From contig NZ_JACNEP010000002.1 of the NCBI RefSeq assembly GCF_014270035.1, positions 402,460-466,459 on the forward strand: a DNA stretch of 64,000 nt. Reading direction: 5' to 3'. Of this stretch, positions 24,519 to 34,361 are shown piece after piece. The translations under genes and the position numbers were made by a program. Position 1 is the first letter of the stretch. Every line of letters begins with the position of its first letter. Below the pieces are notes generated by a model. The model was given only the letters and a program-made list of their open reading frames with translations. It had not been told where the DNA came from and did no database searches. The stretch is from Neptunicella marina. Lineage in GTDB: Bacteria; Pseudomonadota; Gammaproteobacteria; Enterobacterales; Alteromonadaceae.

Positions 24519-25011
24519 AATTTACTCTCTGTCCGGCACTAAGTTGATTTAATTGCTGCATAAATTCAGTTACCTCCTGATCGCCTTCCGCTGGTGCCCA
24601 GCTTGCAAAATCTTGTGCTGCCAGCGGCTGATAAGGGCCTTGTTTTACTTCTAAGAATGTCGCGTTTTCGGATTGGGCAATAATGCTGTGCCAGCAATGC
24701 GCCGGTAACTCCAGCCCTTTGTTATTGTTAGTGGAGTCGGCATCCAGCTCAATGCGCTCTAAAAGCACACCATCGTCATCAAATAATAAAAACGACACCT
24801 TGCCCGATACCATCAGGAAAAATTCCCATTTGGCCGGATTGCTGTGCCGATGCGGACGCACATAACTTTGCGGTGTCATGCTGATAAATAAACGCTGAAT
24901 ATTGTCGTTTAGATCCTGATGCACATTGGCGTTGGCGCGCTGGCGTGGCGAATTTTGTGCATCCTGTGCCAGCTGATTAAACAGCTGGTTGTCGAATCGT
25001 TTTATATTCAT
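24511..25011 (-). CDS. wbuC: WbuC-family cupin-fold metalloprotein
   Basis: The 166-residue protein has the WbuC cupin pattern: RQRANANVHQDLNDNIQRLFISM, YVRPHRHSNPAKWEFFLMVSG with metal-ligand histidines, and LELPAHCWHSIIAQSENATFLEVKQGPY with a further histidine. WbuC genes were named from O-antigen clusters, but the enzyme activity is uncertain. No O-antigen genes are nearby. It is the first gene of an operon with DUF938, pnuC and the NadR-like kinase. Confidence 0.85.
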   Translation of the reverse strand: MNIKRFDNQLFNQLAQDAQNSPRQRANANVHQDLNDNIQRLFISMTPQSYVRPHRHSNPAKWEFFLMVSGKVSFLLFDDDGVLLERIELDADSTNNNKGLELPAHCWHSIIAQSENATFLEVKQGPYQPLAAQDFASWAPAEGDQEVTEFMQQLNQLSAGQRVNYV

Positions 25012-25040
25012 AGGTAGTAATTAGTTCACGGTGACTAACA

Positions 25041-25068
25041 GTAAAAAGCGGCACTTAATGCCGCTTTT
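25041..25068 (-). terminator. Terminator after metH C-terminal gene
   Basis: AAAAGCGGCA (25044-25053) pairs with TGCCGCTTTT (25059-25068). On the minus strand it ends in TTTTT, just past the metH stop at 25094. It may also separate this operon from the wbuC operon. Confidence 0.85.
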
Positions 25069-25093
25069 GTTTAATCTCATATGCCCTATCCTG

Positions 25094-27718
25094 CTACATA
25101 GACAGATTAGGTGCCAGCCATTTTTCTGCGGCTTGCACATCCCAGTCCTTACGCTTGGCGTAATCTTCCAGCTGATCCTGCTGAATCTGCGCCACGGCAA
25201 AATAACGGCAATCCGGATGAGCAAAATACCAGCCGGATACTGACGCGCCCGGCCACATAGCATAACTGCTGGTCAGCTGCATACCGGTATGCTTTTCGGC
25301 TTCAAGCAAATCCCAAATATGTTGTTTTTCGGTGTGTTCAGGACAGGCGGCATAACCAGGCGCCGGACGAATACCCTGATATTTTTCACGAATAAGCGAT
25401 TCGTTATCAAGGTTTTCATCGGCGGCATAACCCCAATACACTTTACGCACTTGCTCATGTAAATATTCGGCGAATGCTTCGGCTAAACGGTCGGCCACCG
25501 CTTTAACCATAATGGCGTTGTAATCGTCATGCTTGGCTTTGTATTCATCGGCCAGTTGGTCTTCACCGATACCGGCAGTCACCGCAAACGCGCCCACATA
25601 ATCCTCGATACCAGAAGATTTTTTAGCGACAAAATCACTTAAACAGTAATTAGCCCCTTTTGGCTTTTGTGTCTGCTGGCGTAGGTGATGGCTAACACAC
25701 AGTACGTCATTACGATTATCATCACGGTAGATTTCAATATCATCCTCTACCCGATTAGCCGCAAATAAACCGAACACACCTTTGGCAATAAGCTCGTTTG
25801 AAGTTTCAAAACGGTCGAGCATGGCATTAGCATCGGCGAACAATTTTTTGGCCTCTTCACCCACCACTTCGTCATCCAGAATGCGTGGATATTTGCCCGC
25901 CAGTGACCAGGTTAAAAAGAACGGTGTCCAGTCAATATAATTTCGCAGGGTTTTAATATCGGCCGACACTGACTGCACACCTAATTGTGCCGGTTTAGTG
26001 GGTTGATATTCATCAAACTGCGGCACAAAGGCGTTATCACGCGCCTGCTGCAAACTAACCGGTTTACTGCGCGGTTGTTTACGTGCATGTTGCTCGCGCA
26101 CCACATCGTATTCTTTAGTCAACTGCTCAGCGAACGCAGCGCGGCTGTCTTTGGAAATCAGTTTCTGGCACACGCCCACTGCACGTGATGCGTTAGGCAC
26201 ATACACCACTGGATGCTGGTAATTCTGTTCAATTTTCACTGCGGTATGCGCTTTGGAAGTAGTGGCACCACCAATTAACAGCGGCAAATCAAACCCCTGC
26301 CGCTGCATTTCTTTAGCTACGTGCACCATTTCATCCAGCGATGGCGTAATTAAGCCCGACAGGCCAATCATATCGACATTTTCTTTGCGCGCGGTTTGTA
26401 AAATAGTCTCGCAGGACACCATTACGCCAAGGTCGATAATCTCAAAGTTGTTACATTGTAGTACCACACCGACAATGTTTTTACCGATGTCATGCACATC
26501 GCCTTTTACCGTAGCCAGCAGGATTTTACCATTACTGGAACCGGCTTCCTTTTCCTGCTCGATATAAGGTTCAAGGTAGGCCACAGCACGTTTCATTACC
26601 CGCGCCGATTTTACTACCTGTGGCAGGAACATTTTGCCTTCACCAAATAAATCGCCCACCACATTCATGCCATCCATTAATGGCCCTTCGATGACATGCA
26701 GTGGTTTTTCAGCTTGCTGACGCGCAAGTTCGGTATCTTCTTCAATAAAATCGGTGATACCTTTGACCAGTGCGTGTTCCAGTCGTTTATTCACTGGCCA
26801 CTCGCGCCACTCAAGGTTTTCTTTGGCAACAGTTTTGCCATCGCCCTGATATTTAGGTGCGATATCGAGTAATCGCTCGGTGGCATCGTCACGGCGATTA
26901 AGGATCACATCTTCAACCGCATCACGCAGTTCTTGCGGAATATCGCTGTAAACCGCCAGTTGCCCGGCGTTAACAATGCCCATGTCCATTCCAGCAGCAA
27001 TGGCGTGATACAAAAACACCGAGTGCATGGCTTCACGCACCGGGTTATTACCCCGAAACGAAAACGACACATTAGATAAACCACCGGAAATATGCGCATG
27101 TGGCAAATTTTGTTTAATGCGGCGACAGGCATTAATAAAGTCCACCGCGTAGTTGTTGTGCTCTTCAATCCCGGTAGCGACCGCAAAAATATTGGGGTCG
27201 AAGATAATGTCTTCTGGCGGGAAATCGATTTTTTCAGTCAGTAACTGGTAGCTGCGCTGACAAATTTCAAACTTACGTGCTTCGGTATCAGCCTGACCGG
27301 TTTCATCAAAGGCCATTACCACAGCCGCGGCGCCATAACGTTTAATTAAACGCGCATGGTGTAAAAAGGCCTCTTCGCCTTCTTTTAAGCTGATGGAGTT
27401 AACAATCGCCTTGCCCTGCACACATTTTAAACCGGCTTCAATCACGCTCCATTTGGAAGAGTCGATCATAATCGGCACCCGGCTGATATCGGGCTCTGAG
27501 GCAATCAGATTCAAAAAGCGCTGCATTGCTGCTTCTGAATCGAGCATGGCCTCATCCATATTGATATCGATGACTTGCGCGCCGTTTTCCACCTGCTGGC
27601 GCGCCACATCCAGCGCGGTATCAAAATCGCCTTCCAGGATCAGGCGTTTAAACATGGCAGAACCGGTCACATTGGTGCGTTCACCCACGTTAATAAAATT
27701 GGCAGTTGTCTGTGTCAT
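25094..27718 (-). CDS. metH: Methionine synthase MetH, folate/cobalamin/activation part
   Basis: This 874-residue protein holds the C-terminal three modules of cobalamin-dependent methionine synthase. The pterin-binding domain is at about 1-290 ([33 protein letters not shown]). The cobalamin-binding region follows at about 320-570, with [14 protein letters not shown] carrying the axial histidine and [15 protein letters not shown]. The SAM-binding activation domain completes the protein ([34 protein letters not shown]). The homocysteine-binding domain is missing because it is a separate gene at 28708. The two polypeptides must associate for activity. An unrelated aminopeptidase gene lies between them. 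Confidence 0.95.
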   Translation of the reverse strand: MTQTTANFINVGERTNVTGSAMFKRLILEGDFDTALDVARQQVENGAQVIDINMDEAMLDSEAAMQRFLNLIASEPDISRVPIMIDSSKWSVIEAGLKCVQGKAIVNSISLKEGEEAFLHHARLIKRYGAAAVVMAFDETGQADTEARKFEICQRSYQLLTEKIDFPPEDIIFDPNIFAVATGIEEHNNYAVDFINACRRIKQNLPHAHISGGLSNVSFSFRGNNPVREAMHSVFLYHAIAAGMDMGIVNAGQLAVYSDIPQELRDAVEDVILNRRDDATERLLDIAPKYQGDGKTVAKENLEWREWPVNKRLEHALVKGITDFIEEDTELARQQAEKPLHVIEGPLMDGMNVVGDLFGEGKMFLPQVVKSARVMKRAVAYLEPYIEQEKEAGSSNGKILLATVKGDVHDIGKNIVGVVLQCNNFEIIDLGVMVSCETILQTARKENVDMIGLSGLITPSLDEMVHVAKEMQRQGFDLPLLIGGATTSKAHTAVKIEQNYQHPVVYVPNASRAVGVCQKLISKDSRAAFAEQLTKEYDVVREQHARKQPRSKPVSLQQARDNAFVPQFDEYQPTKPAQLGVQSVSADIKTLRNYIDWTPFFLTWSLAGKYPRILDDEVVGEEAKKLFADANAMLDRFETSNELIAKGVFGLFAANRVEDDIEIYRDDNRNDVLCVSHHLRQQTQKPKGANYCLSDFVAKKSSGIEDYVGAFAVTAGIGEDQLADEYKAKHDDYNAIMVKAVADRLAEAFAEYLHEQVRKVYWGYAADENLDNESLIREKYQGIRPAPGYAACPEHTEKQHIWDLLEAEKHTGMQLTSSYAMWPGASVSGWYFAHPDCRYFAVAQIQQDQLEDYAKRKDWDVQAAEKWLAPNLSM

Positions 27719-27739
27719 AAAATCAGCAGATCCGTAAAA

Positions 27740-28699
27740 CTAAAATTGACCAGCCGCGATATCATCACAGGCTGCAATAAGATGGTGGCGGGTTTCCGGC
27801 TCGGCCGAGGCATGACCGCCGCTGTGGCTAATCACCAGTTTCGAATTGGGCAATGCCTGATGCAATAACCACGCATTATCAAAAGGACACACAATATCGT
27901 ATCGCCCATGCACTATGGTGGTGGGGATCTCGGCGATTTTGTCGCAATTGGTCAGGATCTGGTTATCGCTTAAAAAGCACTGATTAACCATGTAGTAGGC
28001 TTCATGGCGCGCCAGTGTCCAGCAGGATTTATCATCATCACACTGCGATAAAAACGCTTCATCCGGCAGCAAAGTGCAACTACTGATTTCCCAGATACTC
28101 CAGGCGCGTGCCATTTTCATCGCTTGTTGTTTATCGTCACCAGTTAAAATGCAATAGCAATTCTCGATGCTAAATTCCCGCTCAGTAATGCCAGCATCGG
28201 TTAAAAAGCGCTGCCAGCTATCGGCAAAAATGCGTGATGCGCCACCACCGGCAAAAGTCCAGTTAGTGTCCTGTTCACGAGCGAGAAATATGCCGCGCAG
28301 CGTTAAACTCAATACCTGCTGAGGATGCTGCTGAGCATACACCAGCGATAAGGTAGAGCCCCACGAACCGCCGAATACATGCCATTGTTCAATGCCCAGA
28401 TGACAACGAATTTTTTCGATATCCGCCACCAAATCTGAGGTGGTGTTGTTATCCAGCTCACCGTGCGGCAGTGAGCGACCACAGCCACGCTGGTCAAATA
28501 ACACCACCCGAAATATCGCCGGATTAAAAAAGCGTCTGTCATTTTTACTGCATCCTGCACCCGGGCCACCATGAATAAATAACATGGGAATGCCCTGCGG
28601 GTTTCCACACTGCTCCACATATAGCTGATGGCCATCACCTACATCCAGTAACTGATGCTCATAAGGTTCGATAGCAGGATAAAATTCAGTGAAAGACAT
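27740..28699 (-). CDS. pip: Prolyl aminopeptidase
   Basis: This alpha/beta-hydrolase peptidase of family S33 removes N-terminal proline from peptides. Its 319 residues show the oxyanion region FIHGGPGAGCSKND, DQRGCGRSLPHGELDNNTT, the nucleophile elbow VFGGSWGSTLSLVYAQ and the late VHGRYDIVCPFDNAW (Asp) and HSGGHASAEPE (His). It lies between the two metH halves on the same strand, with gaps of 8 and 21 bases, and so is probably read from the metA promoter. No biochemical link to methionine synthesis is known to me. Confidence 0.93.
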   Translation of the reverse strand: MSFTEFYPAIEPYEHQLLDVGDGHQLYVEQCGNPQGIPMLFIHGGPGAGCSKNDRRFFNPAIFRVVLFDQRGCGRSLPHGELDNNTTSDLVADIEKIRCHLGIEQWHVFGGSWGSTLSLVYAQQHPQQVLSLTLRGIFLAREQDTNWTFAGGGASRIFADSWQRFLTDAGITEREFSIENCYCILTGDDKQQAMKMARAWSIWEISSCTLLPDEAFLSQCDDDKSCWTLARHEAYYMVNQCFLSDNQILTNCDKIAEIPTTIVHGRYDIVCPFDNAWLLHQALPNSKLVISHSGGHASAEPETRHHLIAACDDIAAGQF

Positions 28700-28707
28700 A
28701 AGCAGAC

Positions 28708-29760
28708 TTAAGCAACAAAAGGTTCTAAACCGGATAAACGCATACGCACCGGTAATTGAGGGATAGTGCGCGGTGCTTGATTCTGCGTGACCTCAAGCAA
28801 GGCTTTAATATGCTCAGGCGTGGTACCGCAACAACCACCTACGATATTAAGCAAACCAGATTGTGCCCATTCGGCAATATGACCAGCCATTTCTTCGGCG
28901 TCCATATCATATTCACCAAACTCGTTAGGTAAACCCGCGTTAGGATGCGCCGATACCGCACATTCGGCGACATCAGACATATCGTTGACATACTGGCGCA
29001 ATAAATCCGGCCCAAGGGCACAGTTAAGGCCAAAGGCAATCGGTTTAACATGGCGCAGTGAATAATAAAATGCTTCGGTCGTCTGGCCAGATAACGTACG
29101 GCCAGAGGCATCGGTAATGGTGCCGGAAATCATAATTGGCAGGCGTTGGCCCAGCTCATCAAATACCTGTTCGACGGCAAATAATGCGGCTTTGGCATTT
29201 AAGGTATCAAAGATGGTTTCCACTAAGATGATATCAGCGCCGCCTTCAATTAACGCATGGGTGGATTCCACATAAGCAGCTACCAGCTCATCAAATTTAA
29301 TATTACGATACCCGGGGTCATTGACATCGGGCGAGATAGAGGCGGTTTTACTGGTTGGCCCCAGCACTCCGGCCACAAAACGCGGTTTTTCCGGCGTGCT
29401 GTATTCATCGGCCACTTCACGTGCCAGTCTGGCTGCGGCCAGATTAATTTCGGCAGACAAGGCCTGCATCTCATAATCGGACATCGAAATAGTCGTGGCG
29501 TTGAAGGTATTGGTTTCGATGATATCCGCGCCCGCTTCTAAATACTGCGCATGAATATCACGAATAATCTGCGGCTGAGTTAACACCAGTAAGTCGTTAT
29601 TACCTTTTACATCGGTATGCCAGTCGGCAAAACGCTCACCGCGATAATCGGCTTCTTCGAGTTTATGGCGCTGGATCATGGTACCCATGGCACCATCCAG
29701 AATTAAAATACGCTTTTCAAGCGCCTGATTTAAAACGGCTGCTGTTTGTTGCAAGTTCAA
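28708..29760 (-). CDS. metH: Methionine synthase MetH, homocysteine-binding part
   Basis: The 350-residue protein is the N-terminal homocysteine S-methyltransferase module of MetH as a separate polypeptide. It opens with [22 protein letters not shown] and has [27 protein letters not shown]. The zinc-binding cysteines lie in GLNCALGPD and [11 protein letters not shown]. It ends about where the linker to the pterin domain would begin in full-length MetH. It sits 14 bases after metA. The partner module is at 25094, one gene away. Confidence 0.95.
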   Translation of the reverse strand: MNLQQTAAVLNQALEKRILILDGAMGTMIQRHKLEEADYRGERFADWHTDVKGNNDLLVLTQPQIIRDIHAQYLEAGADIIETNTFNATTISMSDYEMQALSAEINLAAARLAREVADEYSTPEKPRFVAGVLGPTSKTASISPDVNDPGYRNIKFDELVAAYVESTHALIEGGADIILVETIFDTLNAKAALFAVEQVFDELGQRLPIMISGTITDASGRTLSGQTTEAFYYSLRHVKPIAFGLNCALGPDLLRQYVNDMSDVAECAVSAHPNAGLPNEFGEYDMDAEEMAGHIAEWAQSGLLNIVGGCCGTTPEHIKALLEVTQNQAPRTIPQLPVRMRLSGLEPFVA

Positions 29761-29774
29761 ACCTCTATCAAAAA

Positions 29775-30692
29775 CTAACGCAAATCGGCCAGATCGTACG
29801 GCGTGTTCTGGTACACATAATAATTTAACCAGTTGGTGTATAACAAGGTGCCATGTGAGCGCCAGGTGACCAAAGGCGAGTTTGCCGGATTGTTATTCTC
29901 AAAGTAATTTTCTGGCAAATTGGGGTTGAGTCCTTCGCGAATATCACGGCGATATTCCTGTTCCAGCGTATCCGGATCATATTCCGGATGGCCGGTCACA
30001 AATACCAGACGTTTGTCTTCCGATGCCACAATATAAGCACCGGTGCGCTCAGAACTGGCCAGCACTTTTAATGAATCAATTGACTGATAATCTTTTAGTG
30101 AAATTTCACCATACCGCGAATGGGGTGCATTGAAGACAGGATCAAATCCACGCATTAACTCGTCATGTTCGTAGTTCACCTGATGTGGAAATACGCCACA
30201 CAACTTATCGGTTTTAAGTTCACGATTAATGCCAAAATAATGGTAAATCGCCGCATGCGCCGCCCAGCATAAAAACATGGTAGATTGCACATGGGTGCGT
30301 GCCCAGTCCATCACAGTCTGCATCTTTTCCCAGTATTTCACCTGCTCGTAATCCAGCAGCGCCAATGGTGCACCGGTTACTATAAGGCCATCGTAATTTT
30401 TGTGTTCAATCTGCTCAAACTGATAATAGAAATTATCCATATGCGCTTTGGGGGTGTTTTTTGGCGCTTTATTATCAATGCGAATTAAATCGATATTAAT
30501 CTGGATTGGCGTATTCGACAGCAAGCGCAGGATCTGCACTTCGGTCTCAATTTTATTTGGCATCAGATTAAGAATGCCCACGTGCAGCGGACGGATTTCC
30601 TGATTGTGCGCCCGCTCACTATCCATCACAAAGATGTTTTCTTCACTCAGTACATTAAGTGCAGGCAGATCGCTTGGGATCCTGATTGGCAT
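29775..30692 (-). CDS. metA: Homoserine O-succinyltransferase (or acetyltransferase)
   Basis: MetA acylates homoserine as the first step specific to methionine synthesis. The 305-residue protein begins [15 protein letters not shown] and carries [19 protein letters not shown] and [12 protein letters not shown]. The catalytic cysteine is in [34 protein letters not shown] and [13 protein letters not shown] with its histidine and glutamate follow. Substrate (succinyl or acetyl) cannot be assigned by eye. The start at 30692 is preferred over 30710 because AGGGGG lies just before it. It heads the metA-metH-pip-metH operon. Confidence 0.95.
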   Translation of the reverse strand: MPIRIPSDLPALNVLSEENIFVMDSERAHNQEIRPLHVGILNLMPNKIETEVQILRLLSNTPIQINIDLIRIDNKAPKNTPKAHMDNFYYQFEQIEHKNYDGLIVTGAPLALLDYEQVKYWEKMQTVMDWARTHVQSTMFLCWAAHAAIYHYFGINRELKTDKLCGVFPHQVNYEHDELMRGFDPVFNAPHSRYGEISLKDYQSIDSLKVLASSERTGAYIVASEDKRLVFVTGHPEYDPDTLEQEYRRDIREGLNPNLPENYFENNNPANSPLVTWRSHGTLLYTNWLNYYVYQNTPYDLADLR

Positions 30693-30761
30693 AAGGCCCC
30701 CTGATGGCAAAAATAACAGGATTAACTATGGCGCTATCTTGCCTATGCCACCAGAAAAAAT

Positions 30762-30785
30762 CAACATCTTTACGTCTAGACGTCT
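30762..30785. promoter_or_regulatory. MetJ operator (tandem met boxes)
   Basis: AGACGTCT at 30778-30785 is a perfect match to the met box consensus. TTACGTCT (30770-30777) matches at six of eight positions and CAACATCT (30762-30769) at five, all in the 8-base register that MetJ dimers use. It lies 70-93 bases upstream of the metA start codon, so methionine (via SAM-MetJ) should repress the operon. Confidence 0.85.
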
Positions 30786-30910
30786 AAATGAATTTATTTT
30801 AACTAAATATAGTTAGCTAAACGATGATTCACCTCAAACTACTTCTACAAATAAGTAACTAAAATATGCTAATTACAATAATTGTCAGTGAACCAGTCAG
30901 GAGACCAATC

Positions 30911-31357
30911 ATGGCAGATAATCCACAATTTTCGGTTAATTTAACTTTGCTTGAAGGTTATAAGTTTGAAGTCGATTTTGGCGATGCGGGAACACTGATT
31001 ACCGACGAGCCCCAACCTTTAGGTGAAAATAACGGGCCTAACCCTTCACGCTTACTGGCGGCTTCTGTGGCTAATTGTCTGGCCGCCAGTTTAATGTTTG
31101 CGATCCGTAAATTCAAAGAAGATCCGGGGCAAGTCAAAGCCACTGTATCGGGTGAAATGGTACGTCAGGATAATCGTTGGCGAATTGCCGATATGCAAGT
31201 TGAGCTAAACCTGGGCAATGATGCCCAAAGTTTACCCCATTTAGAACGTGCACTAACGCAATTTGAGAATTTTTGTGTGGTCACCCAAAGTGTACGTCAG
31301 GGCATTAATGTCAAGGTAAGTGTCAAGGACGCTTCGGGCAAAGTTATGCTTTCGTAA
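30911..31357 (+). CDS. OsmC family protein
   Basis: The 148-residue protein has the OsmC/Ohr layout: LLEGYKFEVDFGDAGTLITDEP, GPNPSRLLAASVANCLAASLMFAI with one conserved cysteine, and a late cysteine in FENFCVVTQSVRQGINVKV. These two cysteines are the usual peroxide-reducing pair. It probably reduces organic hydroperoxides, though subgroup and substrate are open. The ATG at 30911 is chosen for its CAGGAGA ribosome-binding site; the frame extends back to 30866. It diverges from metA. Confidence 0.88.
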   Translation: MADNPQFSVNLTLLEGYKFEVDFGDAGTLITDEPQPLGENNGPNPSRLLAASVANCLAASLMFAIRKFKEDPGQVKATVSGEMVRQDNRWRIADMQVELNLGNDAQSLPHLERALTQFENFCVVTQSVRQGINVKVSVKDASGKVMLS

Positions 31358-31362
31358 ATTAA

Positions 31363-31396
31363 GGCAGCTACCTGCATACATGAGCAGTAGCTGCCG
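31363..31396. terminator. Hairpin between osmC and the DUF3565 gene
   Basis: GGCAGCTAC-CTGC and its near complement GCAG-TAGCTGCC form a long stem with a loop around ATACATGA. It lies at the convergent ends of osmC and the DUF3565 gene. There is no T run, so terminator function is only likely. Confidence 0.45.
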
Positions 31397-31399
31397 GTA

Positions 31400-31609
31400 T
31401 TATATCTGAGGGTCTTGTTCCTGTTGTTCACGACAAAGGTTGCAACTTAATGTTTTGCCTAACATGTTTTCACGACCTTGTTCTGTCAGTACCCAAAAGC
31501 GATTTACCCAGGGCGGCTTGTGGCGAATATGCTGACAGTGCCCACATTCCAGCTCGGCTATCCAGTGTAATTGTTCATCCTGGTAAAACTCTACAATGGC
31601 TCGTTGCAT
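31400..31609 (-). CDS. DUF3565 zinc-ribbon-like protein
   Basis: The 69-residue protein matches DUF3565: MQRAIVEFYQDEQLHWIAELECGHCQHIRHKPPW, WVLTEQGRENMLGKTLSCNLC. Two CxxC pairs (CGHC and CNLC) plus histidines suggest bound zinc. Function is unknown. It starts six bases after the preceding DUF4287/DUF5655 gene. Confidence 0.85.
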   Translation of the reverse strand: MQRAIVEFYQDEQLHWIAELECGHCQHIRHKPPWVNRFWVLTEQGRENMLGKTLSCNLCREQQEQDPQI

Positions 31610-31614
31610 CTACC

Positions 31615-32190
31615 TCATCCATTTTGACTGTACGCCAGTTGTATTAACTTAGTGATATCAATATGGATTTTCTCTCCCGCCCTAATGCAAATTTTATGAG
31701 TGGACTGACCAGGTGCACTACAGGGCTGTAAAAGTGGCGAGTCTGGTGCGTCAGTAAAACGCAAGCCGAGATCAAGTCGATTTTGGGTAACTGCGATAGC
31801 AACAAACTGACGTTTACGGCTAAAAGGAATATAACCTGCACGTCCTTCAACGCTAACATCATCACCTAGTTGCATTATGACATCGCGCAGCTGCGCGAAT
31901 GTTTCGCGGAATTGCGCTTTTTTGCCTGTGTATTGCGCATCAATTTGCTGCTCGAGTGTGGGAGGTGTCCAGCCAGCACCCAAAGCCGCAGCTTCTGCAA
32001 TCGCCCATTGGGAATTTTGTGGAATACTATGCTCAGATTTCAACCATTTACGCACCGCATTTTGATCAGACAAATCGAGCCCACTTTGTTTAACCAAATC
32101 AACCCATTGCTCAGTGGTTTTACCGGTGCGATTTAACATGGAGGCATTGACGGCATTTTTCATTTGCTGAGGATTTTTAATACCCATCAA
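31615..32190 (-). CDS. DUF4287 and DUF5655 domain protein
   Basis: The 191-residue protein starts MMGIKNPQQMKNAVNASMLNRTGKT, typical of DUF4287 (about residues 1-75). A DUF5655-like domain follows at 80-190, ending THKICIRAGEKIHIDITKLIQLAY. Both families have no established biochemical role. The start overlaps the cupin gene by four bases (ATGA; a start at 32187 is equally possible). It belongs to the cdd-cupin-DUF4287-DUF3565 run. Confidence 0.8.
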   Translation of the reverse strand: MMGIKNPQQMKNAVNASMLNRTGKTTEQWVDLVKQSGLDLSDQNAVRKWLKSEHSIPQNSQWAIAEAAALGAGWTPPTLEQQIDAQYTGKKAQFRETFAQLRDVIMQLGDDVSVEGRAGYIPFSRKRQFVAIAVTQNRLDLGLRFTDAPDSPLLQPCSAPGQSTHKICIRAGEKIHIDITKLIQLAYSQNG

Positions 32191-32603
32191 TATATCCCGG
32201 TGGCTGATGTCTGGAGCGGCTTATGCTCTGTAGCTTCACCCGGCGTAATAAATAACAGCTGGCTCAACTGATTGGTTTTTACAGTATGCCATAAGCCCTG
32301 GGGCACTAAAACATAATCACCGGCCTGATTTAACTCAACAAACTGATTTTGATGATTATGCTCAATAATTAGTGTGACGGTTCCATTTAATAACAATACC
32401 ACTTCATCACCGTAAGGGTGCCTTTCCCACATGTTCCAGTCACAATCAAATTGATGAGTAGAAATAAGCTGGTGCTGTTTAAATAAATTGAAATCGCGAT
32501 CCAGTGCCTGATAAAAATCAGCGGTTAAAGGGCGTGGCGTTGCCTTATCATCTGGCGCAATAACAACAAACTCCTGATTAAGATTGTGTTTTTGCAGACT
32601 CAT
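32187..32603 (-). CDS. Cupin domain protein
   Basis: The 138-residue protein has a single cupin barrel: HPYGDEVVLLLNGTVTLIIE gives the first cupin motif (here HP-x-x-DE rather than HxH), and GDYVLVPQGLWHTVKTNQLSQLLFITPG the second with its histidine. Ligand and metal are unknown. It starts 19 bases after the cytidine deaminase gene and overlaps the next gene by four bases. Confidence 0.8.
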   Translation of the reverse strand: MSLQKHNLNQEFVVIAPDDKATPRPLTADFYQALDRDFNLFKQHQLISTHQFDCDWNMWERHPYGDEVVLLLNGTVTLIIEHNHQNQFVELNQAGDYVLVPQGLWHTVKTNQLSQLLFITPGEATEHKPLQTSATGIY

Positions 32604-32621
32604 TAGCCACGTCCTTATTGT

Positions 32622-33035
32622 TTAATTATCTTTACCCATGGTTTCATTACTAAATGAAAACGGCAACAGCTCACTGATTGGTAGTTGTCTTATTTCACCT
32701 TGCCATTTAAAGACCAGCGTAATATCCGGACCAAATTCAGAGATAGTTTGACGGCACATACCACACGGGCTGATATCACCTTTGGGTGAATAAACGGCTA
32801 TCGCTTTAAAGTCTTTTTTGCCCTGACTAACGGCGTTACCAATGGCAACACGCTCAGCACAAATACCAGATGGATAAGCAGCATTTTCAACGTTTACGCC
32901 GGTAACAACAGAATTGTCGCCAAGCAAAATAGCAGCGCCAACAGGGTAATGGGAATAGGGTTCGTAGGCGTTTTGAATAACCTGCTCTGCAGCAGATAAT
33001 AAAGCCTGTGCATCAGTACTGGATAATGTACTCAT
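32622..33035 (-). CDS. cdd: Cytidine deaminase (tetrameric type)
   Basis: The enzyme converts cytidine and deoxycytidine to uridine and deoxyuridine in pyrimidine salvage. The 137-residue protein has AYEPYSHYPVGAAILL, the catalytic CAE (GICAERVAI) and PCGMCRQTISEF. The three cysteines bind zinc and the glutamate is the proton shuttle. This is the short, homotetrameric class rather than the long E. coli type. The frame is open from 33119, but the ATG at 33035 (MSTLSSTDA) fits family length and has CAGGAA upstream. Confidence 0.92.
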   Translation of the reverse strand: MSTLSSTDAQALLSAAEQVIQNAYEPYSHYPVGAAILLGDNSVVTGVNVENAAYPSGICAERVAIGNAVSQGKKDFKAIAVYSPKGDISPCGMCRQTISEFGPDITLVFKWQGEIRQLPISELLPFSFSNETMGKDN

Positions 33036-33182
33036 TAAATTATGTTCCTGAACTTTGTTATTGTCTGCCCATAAAAAGACAGCCTTTATTATGGCGCTAT
33101 AGTCTTCATAAATTTGCACCTCGGGTCAATGACAGCGGAACAATTTGTTAGTTTAAGCGTGTAAATTAAATACGCAGTTAGC

Positions 33183-33650
33183 TCAAAAGGTAAACTTACT
33201 CATAACCACGGCATTTTCGTGACCATTTTCACTGGGGTAATAATTTTTACGGATTTCGATTTCGCTAAAATCTAACGATTGATACAAGGCAATGGCAATA
33301 TGATTGGATTCACGTACTTCAAGCCAGAACTGCTGAGCCCCTCTTTTTACCCCCTGCTGCTCGAAGTGTTGCATTAAGGCTTTGCCATAGCCTTTACCAC
33401 GATATTCGGGAGCAACCCCCACTTCAATCAAAGTGAGTTCATCTAACACCTGATGCGCTAAATACAATCCAACCAGCTGTTCGTTCTGATAGGCAACAAA
33501 GGCGAAATATTTACCACTTAAACAGGATAAAAAATTAGCGTATGACATCGGATATGCCTGAAATCGGCAATAGAGATCGTAAGCTGGCTTGGCTAACGAC
33601 ACCGTTAGCGGTTGAAAAATCAGGCTGTCCAAGTTTGCAATACTTGCCAA
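33183..33650 (-). CDS. rimI: Ribosomal protein S18 alanine N-acetyltransferase RimI
   Basis: RimI acetylates the N-terminal alanine of ribosomal protein S18. The 155-residue GNAT protein has the acetyl-CoA loop VAPEYRGKGYGKALMQHF and LEVRESNHIAIALYQSLDF with RKNYYP, typical of RimI. The first 30 bases of the gene overlap the end of holD, the same holD-rimI pair known from E. coli. Confidence 0.88.
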   Translation of the reverse strand: MASIANLDSLIFQPLTVSLAKPAYDLYCRFQAYPMSYANFLSCLSGKYFAFVAYQNEQLVGLYLAHQVLDELTLIEVGVAPEYRGKGYGKALMQHFEQQGVKRGAQQFWLEVRESNHIAIALYQSLDFSEIEIRKNYYPSENGHENAVVMSKFTF

Positions 33651-34138
33651 AGTTGTTTTTTACAGTCCGTTGATTGAGTAAGTTTGGTCAGCGAAGGCGT
33701 ACTTAACGTATCGCCATCAAGCGACACTGAATCGCCTTCAACCCACTTAAGTGAAAGCTGTGTTCTATCGTCAATATTGCCGGCCAAACATAAATAAGTA
33801 ACCAAATCCTGCACTAATGGATGATTATGATTTAACTTAATGACAACAGGATCAGGCTGTACAGACTCGACCACAGGATTATCGGACGCTGGTTTTGTCT
33901 GAACGTCATCTTGTTGCTGATTTTCGGCTTGGGCTGGTTGTTCCTGTTGTTTTAATAACGCCAGTTTTGCCAAAGCAACTTCCTGACTGGACACAGTTTT
34001 TTGATTTGAAGCTGTAACTGATTCAACAGGTTGAGACTGCGTTTGTTCATGCGCAGATTCTGCGTTTTCACGCAACACCCACTGAGTAATGCCCAGTTCA
34101 GATAAAACGTTTTTTTGGTATTCAGAAAGTGTCGTCAT
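33620..34138 (-). CDS. holD: DNA polymerase III psi subunit HolD
   Basis: Psi is part of the clamp loader and links it to the chi subunit and single-strand binding protein. The 172-residue protein opens with QKNVLSELGITQWVLRE, the chi-binding N-terminal peptide of HolD. A low-complexity Gln/Glu/Ser-rich linker follows at about 30-100, then the folded C-terminal part with HPLVQDLVTYLCL and QLWQVLQTW. The linker makes it longer than the 137 residues of E. coli. Gene order holD-rimI supports the call. Confidence 0.82.
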   Translation of the reverse strand: MTTLSEYQKNVLSELGITQWVLRENAESAHEQTQSQPVESVTASNQKTVSSQEVALAKLALLKQQEQPAQAENQQQDDVQTKPASDNPVVESVQPDPVVIKLNHNHPLVQDLVTYLCLAGNIDDRTQLSLKWVEGDSVSLDGDTLSTPSLTKLTQSTDCKKQLWQVLQTWTA

Positions 34139-34186
34139 GACCAGCAGATTAGCACACTTTTAATAAAGGAAAATACCTGAGAAAAG

Positions 34187-34263
34187 TGGCAGGGGTGGAG
34201 GGACTCGAACCCCCAACCATCGGTTTTGGAGACCGCTGTTCTACCAATTGGAACTACACCCCT
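34187..34263 (-). tRNA. trpT: tRNA-Trp (CCA anticodon)
   Basis: The minus strand folds as a cloverleaf. The acceptor stem AGGGGTG/CACCCCT ends in discriminator G and an encoded CCA. The anticodon loop is CTCCAAA with anticodon CCA, and the T arm contains GGTTCGAGTCC. It lies upstream of holD on the same strand. Confidence 0.95.
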
Positions 34264-34361
34264 GCTGATGGAAGGCGCATTATACTTATGGCGAATTAAA
34301 GGTAAAGCAAAAAGCACTGCTCAGTTTTAAAAATTTGTTCATACGCTGTTTTTTTAAGCAT

